DNA of 64,000 bases from Dipteronia dyeriana (Eukaryota; Streptophyta; Magnoliopsida; Sapindales; Sapindaceae), in contig CM065301.1 of NCBI GenBank assembly GCA_032871835.1, positions 31,008,405 through 31,072,404 of the forward strand, written 5' to 3'. Positions within the stretch are counted from its first letter, which is position 1. Every line of letters starts with the position of its first letter. The notes below the pieces were generated by a model that saw only the letters and a list, made by a program, of their open reading frames with translations, ran no database searches and was not told where the DNA came from. Below, piece by piece: positions 35,480 through 48,130 of this stretch. The position numbers and the translations under genes were made by a program.

Positions 35480-35785
35480 TAAGGAAGTCTTGACAATAGG
35501 TGTGAGACCTATGTTGTTGAGCAAGGAAGTCTTGGAAAGAGGTGGGAGACCTCAGATTGTCAAGCAAGAAAGTCTTGCCTAGGGTCTTAAGGATCCGGAA
35601 GGGTGAGCGAGGAAGTCTTGACTAGAGTCGGGAGGACTCAGATAGTTGAGCAAGAAGTCTTGCCTAGGGTTGTGAGGATTCGGAAGGGTGAGCAAGGAAG
35701 TCTTGCCTAGGGTCTGAGGATCCGAAAGGGTGAGCGAGGAAGTCTTGACAAGAGGTGTGAGGCCTCGAATTGTTGAGCAAGAGGG
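35480..35785 (+). repeat. Minisatellite in S2 (about 47-bp unit)
   Basis: About seven degenerate units carry GGAAGTCTTG, AGGGTC/AGAGGTG, GAGGATCCGGAAGGGTGAGC. It is homologous to the shorter array in S1 at 10,500. Confidence 0.8.
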
Positions 35786-36114
35786 CGACATCTTCATGAG
35801 TAGGATATGAGGGTAGTTTCTAGGTGAATGGGTCACTTGAGAGATTGTACTTGTCTTATCTACTAGTGGATTTTGTTTGCCGTTGGTTGCTAACCCCGTG
35901 GATGTTTCCTCTTCGGAGGTTTACCACGTTATATCTTGTGTCAACTTTTCTCTATCCCTGTCTCTCTTATATTTGTATTTGTTATTTGAATACTATGGAT
36001 AGAACTTTATATGTAAGTTGACTTCCTTTCTATAATATAAATTGTGTATGTGTTATGATTACTTGTTTGTATCACACTTTGCTTGTTTTAATATATTGAT
36101 TAAGTGTCTTTAAT

Positions 36115-36149
<35 letters not shown>

Positions 36150-36281
36150 GATACAAGGAATCTAGAGGGACAAACTTTTGTTAGTTTCTAAAGGAGTCGA
36201 AAAAAGTGCCTAACCTATTCACCCCCCCCCCCCCCTCTCGGTTAGCATTGAGCATTTAACCGTATTTGTATTTTCAATATG

Positions 36282-37019
36282 ACATGTTATCAAACAATGA
36301 CAAACATTGCAATATTTACAAAAAAAATAAATAGCTACAATTTTGGTCCATCCTAGAAAAGCAAATAAATTACATGTTTTGGAATACAAAAAACTCCTTT
36401 CTTGGCGAACAAGTCTTCACGCGACCTTCGTCGTTTGGACTCCCTCGGCTGCCTCCCATAGGCGTGCGCACCCTTTGCCCCTACCCATGGGCGTGCACAT
36501 GCCACAACCCCATAAAGGGCTGCCATGTGCAGCCCATGGCTTCCATAGGCTTCTGTGTGCAGCCCATGCCACAACAAACGTGGCTGCGTGCTCTTCGCAC
36601 ACACGTTTGTTGCTACGCTCGCATGGTCCCAAACTTGTTTCGGTTGCTTCCAATTCTTCAAACCTTCGAGACTTCGATACTTTAGTGTATTACAGAAGAA
36701 CTATAAATAAAAAATACTGCATTTTTTTTAATACAACAACAAAATAAAAAAACTTAGCAACTACCAAGAAGGAAATTATGGCGATGATAGACCACCCTTC
36801 TTATTACAATCCCAAAACAAAAATACATTGAAATTCTAGGACCAAAATTGAGCAATAACAAACCACACATAAAACATATATATATATATATCCATACATT
36901 CCAATGTAAATATATATGTGAATACCTGGAGTGCCATCTCTTTCTAAAACATGCATATATACAATAAAAGAAAAAGATCCACGAACTCATACAACAATTA
37001 ATTAAGGGTACAGCCAGAC
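36282..37019 (-). mobile_element. Cop1-C leader, LTR-proximal part
   Basis: This is the remaining part of the leader, with the GC-rich island at 36,430-36,640. A minus-strand frame of 102 codons (36,353-36,661) spans it but is not kept in A or B. It contains an (AT) run at 36,876-36,892. Confidence 0.72.
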
Positions 37020-37031
37020 TTTGATACCAAT
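37020..37031 (-). promoter_or_regulatory. Primer binding site of Cop1-C (degraded)
   Basis: On the minus strand AATTGGTATCAAAGTC follows the LTR end. TGGTATCA is kept and the next bases have drifted from GAGC. Confidence 0.75.
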
Positions 37032-39238
37032 TGTAGGGGAAAAAACCCACTCAGCGGAAGCGAGAAAATTAATAAAATTAGGGTTTAGGTATAAATAAAA
37101 AATTTCACTTTTTCAATAACAAGAACCTTAACCCTAGATTAATTGATATATATAAAAAGTGTCGTACATTTTTCTCGTGACGATTGAACAAGCGCCGAAT
37201 TGAATCCGCAAGATCTTCCAATCCTATCACGAACGTGAATCACCTAGGAGTGTGGGCTCCCTTTCTTTAAATTGTATACTTGAGGATAAAAACAAACAAA
37301 ATCTTTTTCTTTGTTAGTTACAATAATCCTCCAAGAGAAAAATCCAAGAACGTCCGGTCACTTGTGAATTATCAATCTAATTGATTTAAACTCGCATGAA
37401 CCCGATTTGATTTTGTACATAAAACCCTTTTGATGTAAAGGATACTAGTGTACTATCAAAAACAAAAACGTTATCTTTTTCTCTTTTCTCCTTGGCCGAA
37501 TTCTACACCTATATCTATGAGATGATAGAATTTTTTCTAGAGAAAAAACTAATTTTTTATCTCTCAAAATTCTCTCTTGCTAGGCCAAATTCTCTTCTTG
37601 AAAATTGCTTAGCTTGGCCGAAATTCCTCTCACAGAAAACCTTAGGGCTGGGCGAATTTTAAGAGAAATATATATAGGATCATAAATCCTCTCCTAATAA
37701 GGATTTTCTTGGTTGACAAGAATTCTTTCCTTAGGTGGATTTATTTGGTAGTTAAGAATCCTTTTCAAAGAAGAATTTTATCCTTAGGTAGATTTACTTG
37801 GTGACCAAGAATCCTTTTTCAAAAAGAATTAGTTCCTACACCAAGACTCCTAATCCTACACAATAGTGTATTTGCAACCATATTAAAGACTTCCAAATTT
37901 GATTAGAAAAATAATTAAATTTATTTATCTACTTATCAAATATAGTATTTAATTTTTATTATACTACCAACAATAGTATAATATTAGGAAACCAACTCCT
38001 ACTAGAAAAAAGATTTTGACTTTTAATTAAATAATTAATTAATCACCAAGTTAATCAATTTCTATTTAATTAAATAATAAAATAATATAATATAATAAAT
38101 CTATTCTAAATAGCCTTGCTGTCCAACACATATATATGGGCCAATATATTATTTTCTTATTTTATTAAATCTATTTGACCTTTATAAAAAGTCCAAATGT
38201 GAACTAGACTCATTCTTACAAAAAGAAACAATTCCACATGCCTAAATAAAATTCTAAATGGACCCCTAAATTGGTCCGGTAAACTATATCAAGTGATCCG
38301 TGCAAGTTCGTGTGGATTGAGGATCTTGGCGAGCTATCTAGATTTAAGCTCCAATAGGCACAACCCAATCACAATCAACAAATGATTCACTTAGGTCTGA
38401 TCTATTTAATTTTAGTTCATTTCACTAAAGAACTAAAATTGAACTCTTAAATAAAGATAGAATAAGTAAATATTTCTCATTCATACCCTAGACAACCTTA
38501 TTGGAGAAAGTGTATCATCGTGAAGAATGCCAATAATCGTCAAGAGCTCATAGACCACCAATAACTCTCTAAGTTACCATATTTACTCATATGACCACAT
38601 TTTGAACTTGGATATTTTGACTTGTCCAGAAGCCATTTTTCAATAGACACTATCGAAAACTTAATGTTAAGATTTAATATCCAATGCCTCAAAATATCCA
38701 TATATAATCGTACTCATTGATAGCTCAAATGATAACACTTGCAACAATAAGTCTATCATTTATCTCAGGATTGAGTTAGACTCTCCGATTGTCTTTCAAG
38801 TGAAAACTTTTATCCATTAACAGTTCTAGATACAGTAATTCACTGTGATCCTGTTCAATGCACCCAGTGCACTAAATTCTTTTGCCCAAAGACTCCACAC
38901 TTTGATGATTTTAGACACATCATAATACATTTGATCCCATTCAAATGCTAGCAAAAGAATCAACCATTTTGTCAAGTTAAAGGCGCCCAACCTTTTATCT
39001 TAAGTTGTGAATATTATTCAAGACTAACTAAAGAATTGTGTCTATCTTATACATATCTAGATGTATGAACAATTCTTCTTTTCTCATAATCTTTTGTCCT
39101 AATGATTATTTACTTTTGACAATTATAATAATTAAACTATAAATGCTATAAGATTTGTTAAACTAGAAATCACGTTATTAATATGAAAAGATTGTCAAAT
39201 ACATTATTACACTTTTGCTATCGAGCATAATCCCAACA
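37032..39238 (-). mobile_element. Cop1-C 5' LTR
   Basis: This is a complete 2.2-kb LTR. On the minus strand it starts TGTTGGGATTATGCTCG at 39,238 and ends CCCCTACA at 37,032. It is the partner of 19,008-21,316. About 70 bp are lost around 38,700 (CATATAATCGTACTC) relative to the partner. Outside its 5' end is Z RNase H sequence ending GCAAA, matching GCAGA beyond the 3' LTR. Confidence 0.9.
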
Positions 39239-40650
39239 TTTGCTTATTCGCATCAGAAACCACTTCTAAGTCAATCAAGAGTTGGCAGAGCCATACAACC
39301 TCTTTAGCAGCCTCGCATACGGCAACATACTCGTCTTCCATGGTGGAATCAACAATACAAGATTGCTTGATACTCCTCCATATGATTGCCCCTCCTCCAA
39401 TAATAAACACAGATCCTGATGTTGATCTCCTGGTGTCAGAATCTATCTGATAATCAGAATCTTTTTACCCAACGGGAATTAAATCCCCTTCAGAGTATAC
39501 AAGCATATAATCTCTCATTTTCCTAAGATACTTGAAAATATGCTTGACTGTTGTCTAGTGATCAGGACCAGGTTTCGAAAGAAACCTGTTAACTATGCCC
39601 ACAACAAAACAAATATCTGGTCTAGTGCAGAGCATTGCATACATGAGACTTCTAACTGCTGAAGCATTTGGAAGCCTACTCATGAATTGCTCTTCATGCT
39701 CAATCTTAGGAACCTGTTCCTTGGAAATTTTGATTCCATGTCTGAAAGGTAACATACCTTTCTTGGAATCTTGCATTGAAAACCTAGACAAGATTTTATC
39801 TATGTATAAAGCTTGAGATAATGCGATCGTTCTATTTTTTCTATCCCTTATGACTTGGATACCAATAATATAACTTGCTTCTCATAAGTCCTTCATATCA
39901 AATTATATTTCTAACCATTCTTTTAATGATGTCAATACACCTACATCATTTTCAATGAGTAGTATATCATCAACGTAAAGAACTAGGAAAACCAACTTGT
40001 CGCCTTTAATCCTTTTTTATACATAACGTTCGTCAAGATTTTGACTAAATCCAAAACTTTTCACGGCTTGATCGAACCTTATGTTCCAGGATCTGGATGC
40101 TTGCTTCAATCCATATATGGATATTTGCAACTTACATACCTTTTCCTCTTAGCCTTTTTCAATGAATCCTTCGGGTTGCATCACATAGATACTTTCGTCA
40201 AGACTTCCATTAACGAAAGTTGTCTTGATGTCCATTTACCAAATCTCTAGGTCTAGAGATGCCAATGGATAAGAGTATCCTAATGGATTTAAGAATGGCA
40301 ACATGAGAGAAGGTTTCTTCATAATCGATACCTTCCTTCTGTGTATAACCTTTAGCTACCAATCTAGCTTTAAAGGTTTCTACCTTTCCATCCATTCCTC
40401 TTTTCCTCTTGTATACCCACTTGCACTTTTATCCCTTTAGGCAAGTCTACAAGAGACCAGACTTTGTTTTTGAACATAGATTCAATTTCGGATTGCACTG
40501 CCTTTTGCCAATGACGACAATCAACATCTTCCATTGCTACCATGTACGTATAGGGATCATTGTCATCCGTGAGATTCTTTATAGATTCTTCTAGACCGAT
40601 GTATCTGTTGGGTCATTTACTAACCCTCCCATTACAACGAGGTATGGTAG
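39239..40650 (-). pseudogene. Cop1-Z reverse transcriptase and start of RNase H
   Basis: Read leftwards: the pre-RT connector, [21 protein letters not shown] (about 40,330), a region that matches SIYGLKQ and YVDD (around 39,970-40,100, frame-broken), SMQDSKKGMLPFRHG, LMYAMLCTRPDICFVVGIV, and RNase H up to STMEDEYVAVCEAAKEVVWL and DANKQ. The domain is interrupted at 39,239 by element C and continues at 18,777-19,007. Confidence 0.85.
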
Positions 40651-41995
40651 ATTGTTGATCGTGTATTGGTATGGAATTTACAATTGGGCTTGGTTGTGAA
40701 ACATCTTGTGGAATTGTCTCTCCTGAAAGCTCATTCAGGATAATTCTACTTTTAGGCACAAAATTATTTATATAGTCCTCTTCCAGAAATTTAGCATTTG
40801 TAAAAAAAAAACTTAAAGATATGAAGGACTATAGAAATAATATTCTTTTATTCCTTTTAGATACCCTACAAATATGCATGTTTCTGAATGAGACTCCATA
40901 TTTTCTGTCTTTCCTTTTAACACGTGCGTAGGACATCCAAATATTCTTAAGTGTTGTAAACTAGGCTTTCGCCCGGTCCACAACTCATGCGGTGTTTTAG
41001 GAAACGAATTAGATGGTACATCGTTTAGAATGTACATAGCGGTTTGTAAAGCATATCCCAAAAAAAAATTAGGGAGCGTTGAATAACTCAACATAGACCT
41101 AACCATGTCCAAAAGAGTTCTATTTCTCCTTTCTGCCACCCCATTTTGTTTACGTGTACCTGGTGTAGAAAACTGAGAAATTATCCCATTATCAGTAAGA
41201 TATTGCTGAAACTCACCAGATAGATATTCTCTACCATGATCAGACCTCAAGATTTTTATTTATTTCTCAAGCTGATTTTCTACTTCAACTTTAAATACTT
41301 TGAACATGTCAAAAGCATCCGACTTATGTCTCATGAGATACACATAGCCAAATCTTGAGTGATCATCTGTGAAAGTGATGAAGTACTATATCCACCTCTA
41401 GCTTGAATGCTCATAGGTCCACACGCATCAGTGTGTATCAATCCTAAACATTCGATGGCTCTTGTGCCTTTGGTCGCAAATGACTTTTTGGTCATTTTAC
41501 CTTCCAAACAAGGTTCACAAGTTGGTAGATCATCAACCTTTAAGTCACTTAGAGGTCCGTTACTTACCAATCTTTTAATCCTATTAAGGTTAATATGACC
41601 TAGGCGCAAATGCCATAGGTAGGTTTCATCTTTTGAAATTTTAATCTTTTATGATTAGGTTCCATTGATTTCGTGTCTAACAACTGAGAGATACTTCTAT
41701 GCAAATAGAATAAACCGTTTTCCAATGTACCTTTGTAAATAATTTTATCATTCTTACTAATAATAAAGGCTTTATTAAAAGTAACCGAATAACCAAATTT
41801 ATTTAAACAAGAAACTGAAATTAAATTTCTCTTCAATTGAGGTACATAATAAACGTCTATTAAATCTAAATGCCTATAAGAATCTAAATTGATTCTAATA
41901 TCTCCCACTACACTAGTTTAAACCGACTCTCCATTGCCTAAATGCAAGATGAATTCATTCTTATTCAGTCTTTTCCTTTCCCGGAATCCCTTCTA
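40651..41995 (-). pseudogene. Cop1-Z integrase
   Basis: It contains [43 protein letters not shown] with the catalytic Asp, [15 protein letters not shown] (one Gly changed to Arg in the DRGGEY block), [11 protein letters not shown] and [18 protein letters not shown]. Frameshifts occur near 41,390 and 41,640. Upstream it reaches ERKRLNKNEF, like A, and shows no sign of the B/C protease deletion before being cut at about 41,995. Confidence 0.85.
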
Positions 41996-42017
41996 GTTAT
42001 GCCCAAGTTGTTTTTTC

Positions 42018-42659
42018 TTGATCCTTCTATCAGAATATGGGTCACCTAGTTGATGGATTTGATTTACGATGTCCATCAACTTCACTTGGAAGTTATTAAA
42101 GAACTCTTCCTCCTCCATCCTAATCATCTCAAATTGTGTTTGGAGGACTTGAAGCTTGGAGTCCTAGACCACTTCGGTTCCTTCATGAGCCGTTTGTAGA
42201 ATCTCTCAAGCCTCATTTACATTCCTAGTGTTTTAAACCAACTTGTATTGATTGTCATCCGTGGCACACAAGATGGCATGCATTGCCTTGATGTTCCACT
42301 TGGAAGCTTCAAATTCTTGTGTGCTCCATTAAGACTTAGGCTTCAGGACTTCATCTTCATCATCGGTGGTTATTGTTGGAGGAGTCTAGTCATCTTCAAA
42401 GGCCATCCATGCACTGTCATCTATTTGGCAAACACAAGACTTCATCTTGCCTTTCTATGAGGCATACTTTTAACCATTAAGCAAATGTGGTCTTATGCTT
42501 GAAGCTCTCTCTTTACTCATCCCAAGCTCACTCACAGTGTCTGGGTTATAAATGAGATGCAAATGAAATGAAACAAATACAAAAGCAAAATGAAAAATGC
42601 AAGACACACACAAAACACAGATCACCTAAGTATGTCTAGGAACCTCCTCTGATATTAAT
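42018..42659 (-). pseudogene. S5 outer gag N-terminal part and primer site
   Basis: A second copy of the S5 5' internal region, collinear with 47,495-48,145, lies directly downstream of the LTR at 42,660. The primer site reads ATTAATATCAGAGG on the minus strand. Gag sequence continues to about 42,018 and is cut there; about 20 bp of unassigned sequence separates it from Cop1-Z. Stops and frame changes are frequent. Confidence 0.75.
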
Positions 42660-44670
42660 TGAAATTCCTTAGAATGTGTGTGTGTCTATACCTAGAGGGA
42701 GGGGGGAGGGGGTGAATAGGTTTTAATCAAGTCAATTACCATTTTTTCTTGATAAGTCAATATTCAAAATTCACCCAAAAAAGTGCGGAAGATAAAATGA
42801 ACACTTGATCTTTACGTGGAAACCCTCCAAATGGGAAAAACCACGGGCTGATATGTGCGCCACACATTCGATCCTCAAATCCACTATTGAATGAAAGTTT
42901 ACAACCTTGATTGACCTCCCATTGAACCCTCCAGTTACAAACCCTTTCACTCTACCTAGAAGGCTTTAATAGTGATTCTTGATCAACATGCTTGTGCACT
43001 AACCAATTAGTCACAAGACTTAACCTCAACGAAGATTCAAAACAACCTAAGTGAATATGATGAAATATTCAAACATGCAAGTAGTGCTAGGCTACACTAA
43101 ATGCTTATCTAGGTATTCAAAGATGTCAATAAATGCAATTCCTAAATATCAATGTCTAAATGCAAGTGCAAGAAGACCTAACTAGATATAGCTATGGGAG
43201 TCTAATATCTAGTTATCAAACAAAACCAATCAAAAAAAGTTGTCATGAAACATGGCAAAAAACAATCATTGAAATTAACAAATGCAATCAATTAAACATA
43301 AACAATATCTAAATGCAAAGCATAAAGATTTAGCTAGAAGGGTAAAATCGTCCTCAACGCTAGATATCACAAAAAAACATCTCAACCAACAATCAACAAC
43401 CCAAACATGTTATAATTGCAATTAAACATAAAAGCATACATTCAACAAGCAAGAAATGCTATTCCTAGGTAAACATGGCCTAGTAATGAAACAACAAGTT
43501 TTAGGGCATGTAGAGATTACCTAGTCATGAAACATATGAAGACCCATGCTTGAAAGATGAAGAATGATACTAGATTTTCATGGAGGGGGATTTGGTTGAG
43601 TAAAAAAGTGTTCTTAGGAGCTCTCTCTCTCTCTCTCTGTAGGAGTCAATTTCTCTCTCTTAGGGATTCAATTTCAGAGCTTTAGGTCTGATTTGGGTAG
43701 AAGATGATATATATAAGGTGTAAAAACAAGCTGCACAAGAAAAGACGTTTTTACCCAAATAGGTTTTTCGCCCCTAGTTCCGCCCCTTTATGGGGAAAAT
43801 AGTTTGGGAGCAAAAAAGGCTGCCACAATTTTCGCTGCTGGTTTCGCCCCTAGAGGGGGCGAAGAGTTTGGGAGCGAAATCTGCTCTCAGCACTCCACCT
43901 TGAAATTCAAGCATATCAAAATGTGACCAAACGATTTCGAGACTTTTCGTATAATATACCGTTGGAAAGGTATGGAAGTCAAATTTCTACTCCAATTAAC
44001 AAAATATGATTTGGATGACTGTAGAAAAAGTTATGGTCAAATGAGTGATCAAAGGTCAGAAACAGATAACAACAGAGATGCCCTTGTTTTATAGTCAATT
44101 TGGAGATTTCAAAATCAATCCAAACGGTCATGAAATATTACGATTAATATACCGTTGGAAAGGTATGAGTGTCTGGCTTGTACAGAAATTTTCAAAACTC
44201 ATTTTGAAACAATGCATAAAATGTTATGGTAACAAGACCATACAAAGGTTAGTTTTTAAAAATAGTTAAATCATTGAAAACCATTCTTTCGAAACTTGAC
44301 ACAATACTTAAAATAACCAAATCAAATCTAACTCAATGTACACAATAAGTAATCATATGATTAAAAGCAATGCATGATCATGGAAATATAAATGCAATCA
44401 TAGATGCAATAAAAAAAATACAAGAAGTGCAAGTGTGATTATGAAGGAATGCACACATGAGCAATGAGAAACAAGGAATAAATGCATGTCAATACAAATG
44501 CATGTTAGTGTGTATGTGCAACTAAATCTCTTTAAAGAGTTAAACAAGTGATATACCTTTGAAGCTTGAACTTGATCTCGAGTAAAGACGACCTAAACTC
44601 CCCTTACATAATTATCCCCAAATGTGGTTTGTCAATAGAAATAAGCCAATCAAAAACCCGGGAACTTACA
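42660..44670 (-). mobile_element. S5 shared (middle) LTR, SIRE/Maximus-like
   Basis: This 2.0-kb LTR on the minus strand starts TGTAAGTTCCCGGG at 44,670 and ends AAGGAATTTCA at 42,660. A polypurine tract AAAAGAGGAGAT adjoins its 5' end and a primer site adjoins its 3' end. It therefore serves as 3' LTR of one unit and 5' LTR of the next. It is highly similar to 48,146-50,173. It contains the U5 block at 42,811-42,846, a (CT)n run at 43,621 and CGCCCC...GGGGCG hairpins around 43,770-43,880. Confidence 0.88.
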
Positions 44671-45900
44671 ATCTCCTCTTTTGGCTATTTCGTGACAAAA
44701 CCACCACTCACAATTCATCCTCACCAATAAACAAACTAAATGACAAGGGTTCAACAAACACATTCAACATTACAAAGAGCTATCTAAAGCTAAATCTTCA
44801 AATCTTCAAATCTTCTATCTCTTGTAGAATGATCATCCCTAAAAAAATAAAGAACTACACTTTCCAAGACAAGTGTATGTGAGGTGATCTAGATAAATAA
44901 AAACAAGCGCAATTTACATGAAATAGAAACAAGTGACATGTAATCAACAATGCACATGCAAAAGCTAACAACTAAAAGAGTCAACTCCCCTAAAAATGGC
45001 ATTCTCCCCTTATATGTAAAAGCAACACAAACTCCCCATAAATCCAACATTACTCCCCATTTTTGTCACAAGATAGGCAAAGGAGTATTCCTCAACCGGG
45101 ACGCTTTAGCAAAGAGAGATATTTGTAATGTAAATGCATAATCATATACAACAACTTTATGCAATTTAATAAAGAGAGAGAGAAATTCAAGAAAGTTTGA
45201 TTTTTGGAACATGTGTGAAAAGATTGCCTTGAATGAAATACATGCAACATCAACTTCCAAAAGCATGGTATTTGACATAGGAAAAAACACATGTGGTTCC
45301 AAGAGAAGTCAAACCAATTTGCACCAATTTGTCAATGAAAAAAAAAACAAGATATAGTTTAACAAAAGATAACAGCAACTATCAAGCTTTACAAGCTAAA
45401 CAAGACATGAGCGACTATTGCGCCCTTTTAGATTTTTCCGGGTGAAATGCCCGTATGATAGTAGCCTTGTTCCACAAGTAAAGAGAGAAAGACTATTGGA
45501 TTGTGAAATCCTGGAAATGGATACAATATCCTTATTGATTGAAGTCTCAAAAGTCACTCTCACACAAATTTGCAATCATTTTAAAGCATTCAATAAATTC
45601 ATCATGCATACCAATTTAAGCATGTCAAGATCAAGTTTTCATAAACATGGAGATAAACTTTGGGTCAATCAAATGTACTTCCCAATCAAATTTCCTAGTC
45701 CAAAATTACATGTTTGATCACAAATGAGACATGCATTTCAAATATGGAAAAAACACACTTATTGAATAAAAATTCATATAATAATATATGCACCCAAGAT
45801 ACTCAAGCAATTAATTAAAGAGCATAAAATTGAATAATTATTTGCTTATTGAAATGCAAGTTCGCTCTCTTTGCTTGAGCTCCCCATATGGGGTCCAACC
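44671..45900 (-). mobile_element. S5 3' untranslated internal part
   Basis: This is the stretch between the gag-pol remnant and the polypurine tract (44,671-44,684). It is AT-rich with no convincing frame. It includes text resembling the end of an untranslated region before a 3' LTR. Protease, integrase, RT and RNase H are absent between 45,900 and the tract, so a large internal deletion has occurred. Confidence 0.6.
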
Positions 45901-46580
45901 AAATCATGTCAAAAAGGGATATGAGTCCCTATAGACCTTCCAAGTCCACTGGACCTATTTGAGCCTATGGGTGAAATCTTAGCATAATGACATGTGGGTT
46001 CATCTATTCTAATCCATTTAAGTGACACAATGTCATTCCTAGTGGTCATAGTCATCATACTTCTCCTAGGATCATTAACTCTAGACTTCGTAGGCACATG
46101 CATATTGGCTCTAGCCCTATTGTTTTCAATCATGCTTCTAGTTCTACACATGTTAATATATTGAAGCAATTTGGTCTAATATGACCATCTACACCATGTC
46201 TTTGAGCTTGCCTTTGGTATGGTATTGGATCTCTTCTCCTTTGTTGTTGAGTTGGAGAAGTTTGCTTCTTTGGTTAGTGGAATTTGTGTTGAGGAAAGCT
46301 TGCTTGATGTGCTCTCCTTGGTTGAGATTGAGCTTGACTCCTTGATGCCACCTTGACTTGGACATGTTTAGAGAACTCTCCTAGTTCAATTTTCTTCCTA
46401 GGATGAAGTGGAGGAAAAGGTTCTTTGAAGTCCATGCTCTTGACAAATTCTGTCTTGCTAGGAGTTGAGATCGCCTTACCATCTTCAAACCCTAGACCTC
46501 TCTTGTCACTTGGCTTCTTGCCAACTCCAAACATGTGGTTTAGCTTCTCCATACTCGAATTCATCTTAGCAATCAACTAT
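45901..46580 (-). pseudogene. S5 gag-pol linker remnant
   Basis: Two minus-strand frames (46,274-46,576 and 45,909-46,169) carry SMEKLNHMFGVGKKPSDKRG and a basic, Arg-rich tail. Their place after the CCHC gag suggests the linker before protease in SIRE-like elements. No catalytic motif is present. Confidence 0.55.
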
Positions 46581-46941
46581 CTAGCCTCTCTAAGCTTCTC
46601 CTTCAAGCTTTCTTCCACCTTTCTTCCATTATTCACTTTCTCACTTAAGTGAGTCACCTCGGTTAATAGCTGGAGATTTTATTCCTTTAGCCTTCAAACC
46701 TCTTTCTTCATCTTCATCCTTGAGCTTTGAAAATGCACAATGAACCCTTCAAGGTTCATAATCTCTACAATTCCAATTGTAGAGTGAGATGAGGAACTCT
46801 AATTACTCGAGCCATCTTCTTTTTGTATTTCCACATTTTCATCACTTGAGGATGTGATGCTCTCATCACTTTCCCTCTTGGTAGCTTCATAAAAATTACT
46901 TCTAGCTACCTCTTCATCTACTCTTTTTTCAAGGTCACTAC

Positions 46942-47400
46942 TTAAGGCTTTGTTGCCTTTTCTACATCTTCCATAAAGGAGGCTCCAAAAGCCATGTAGT
47001 TAAGAATAACCTCTTCATCACTTGAGGAATCTTCTTCACTTCCACTATCACTTGATGAGGCATCCACCACCTTTCCTTTCTTCTTCTTCTTTAAATTAGC
47101 ACACTCGGTGGCTATGTGACCGAACCCACAACACTCATAGCATTGGATTCCCTTCTTGGAATCCATATTGTGAAATTTCTCCACTTGCTTGAAGGGATTC
47201 TTATGCTTCAATTCCTTTCTTTTGGATCTAAAGCCCTTCTTGTTAATTTTGATGAACTTCTTGAATTTCTTCGCCATAAGGGCTATTTCCTCATCTGAGT
47301 CATCCTTATCCTTCTTTACTTTGGAGGTCTTTAAAGCCATGCTCTCTTGCTTTGTGGAAGGTGTGGGTGTAGAGGTCAACCTAGACTTTTAGGCGAGGGC
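46942..47400 (-). pseudogene. S5 gag C-terminal part with CCHC knuckle
   Basis: A 145-codon minus-strand frame contains a Lys-rich segment (EIALMAKKFKKFIKINKKG), then CYECCGFGHIATEC, a perfect CX2CX4HX4C knuckle, then KKKKKGKVVDASSS and an acidic Ser-rich stretch. This layout is typical of SIRE/Maximus gag. Upstream continuity with the capsid region is lost through a stop near 47,390. Confidence 0.82.
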
Positions 47401-48130
47401 CTTCCAATCACTTCACTCGACTTCATTGACTTGAAATCACTATTTTTTCAAGAGCCGTCACCTTGGATTCGAATCTAGAAGGAAGTGACCTCATGAAATT
47501 TTGCTTGATCCTTCTATCCGAATATGGGTCGCCTAGCTAATGGCTTTGATTTACGATGTCCATCAACTTCACTTGGAAGTTATTAAAGCATTCTTCCTCT
47601 TCCATCATAATCATCTCAAATTGTGTTTGGAGGACTTGAAGCTTGGAGTCCTTAACCACTTCGGTTCCTTCATGAGCCGTTTGTAGAATCTCCTAAGCCT
47701 CATTTGCATTCCAATTGTTTTGAACCAACTTGTATTGATTTTCGTCCATGGCACACAAGATGGCATGCATTGCATTGTTGTTCCACTTGGAAGCTTTAAA
47801 TTCTTGTGTGCTCTATTAAGACTTAGGCTTGAGGACTTCATCTCCATCATCGATGGTTATTTTGGAGGCATCTAGTCATCTTCAATTGCCATCAATGCAC
47901 TGTCATCTATTTGGCAAACATAAGACTTCATCTTGCCTTTCCATGAGGCATAATTATCACCCTTAAGCAAAGGTGGTCTTATGCTTGAAGCTCCCTCTTT
48001 ACTCATCCCAAGCTCACTCACAGTGTCTGGATTATAAATGAGATACAGATGAAATGCAACAAACAAGCAAGCAAAATGAAAAATGCAAGACACACACAAA
48101 ACAAAGATCACCTAAGTATATCTAGGAACC
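47401..48130 (-). pseudogene. S5 gag N-terminal part
   Basis: The start MSKEGASSIRPPLLKGDNYA and then WKGKMKSYV (about 47,900-48,010) is the usual beginning of copia gag. A stop at about 47,872 and later frame changes break it. The rest (homologous to 42,018-42,460) is readable only piecewise. Confidence 0.75.

Larger units (their letters stand above)
33625..36276 (+). mobile_element. Solo LTR S2, SIRE/Maximus-like copia
   Basis: This 2,652-bp solo LTR runs from TGTTGGGTTTTTTATTG to GTATTTTCA and has a perfect 5-bp duplication ATATG (33,620-33,624 and 36,277-36,281) in the Cop1-C leader. It is homologous to S1: CA runs (33,834-33,905), hairpin region 34,383-34,495, minisatellite 35,480-35,785, U5 block 35,896-35,932, (AT)n 36,117-36,147 and a poly-C tract near 36,220. 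No coding region is present. Confidence 0.93.

Noticed and set aside
36353..36661. A 102-codon minus-strand frame in the C leader, and similar frames at 500-772 and 25,535-25,903
   Set aside because: They lie in the GC-rich leader island, overlap in several frames and are not conserved among A, B and C.
16540..42000. A tandem LTR-internal-LTR array of Cop1 copies on the minus strand
   Set aside because: The 5-bp GCAAA/GCAGA duplication and the complementary RNase H halves show nested insertion of C into Z instead.
43621..43641. CT/GA-rich and CA-rich runs as regulatory arrays or a CRISPR-like structure
   Set aside because: They are simple dinucleotide runs within LTRs. No spacer-repeat pattern or associated genes exist.
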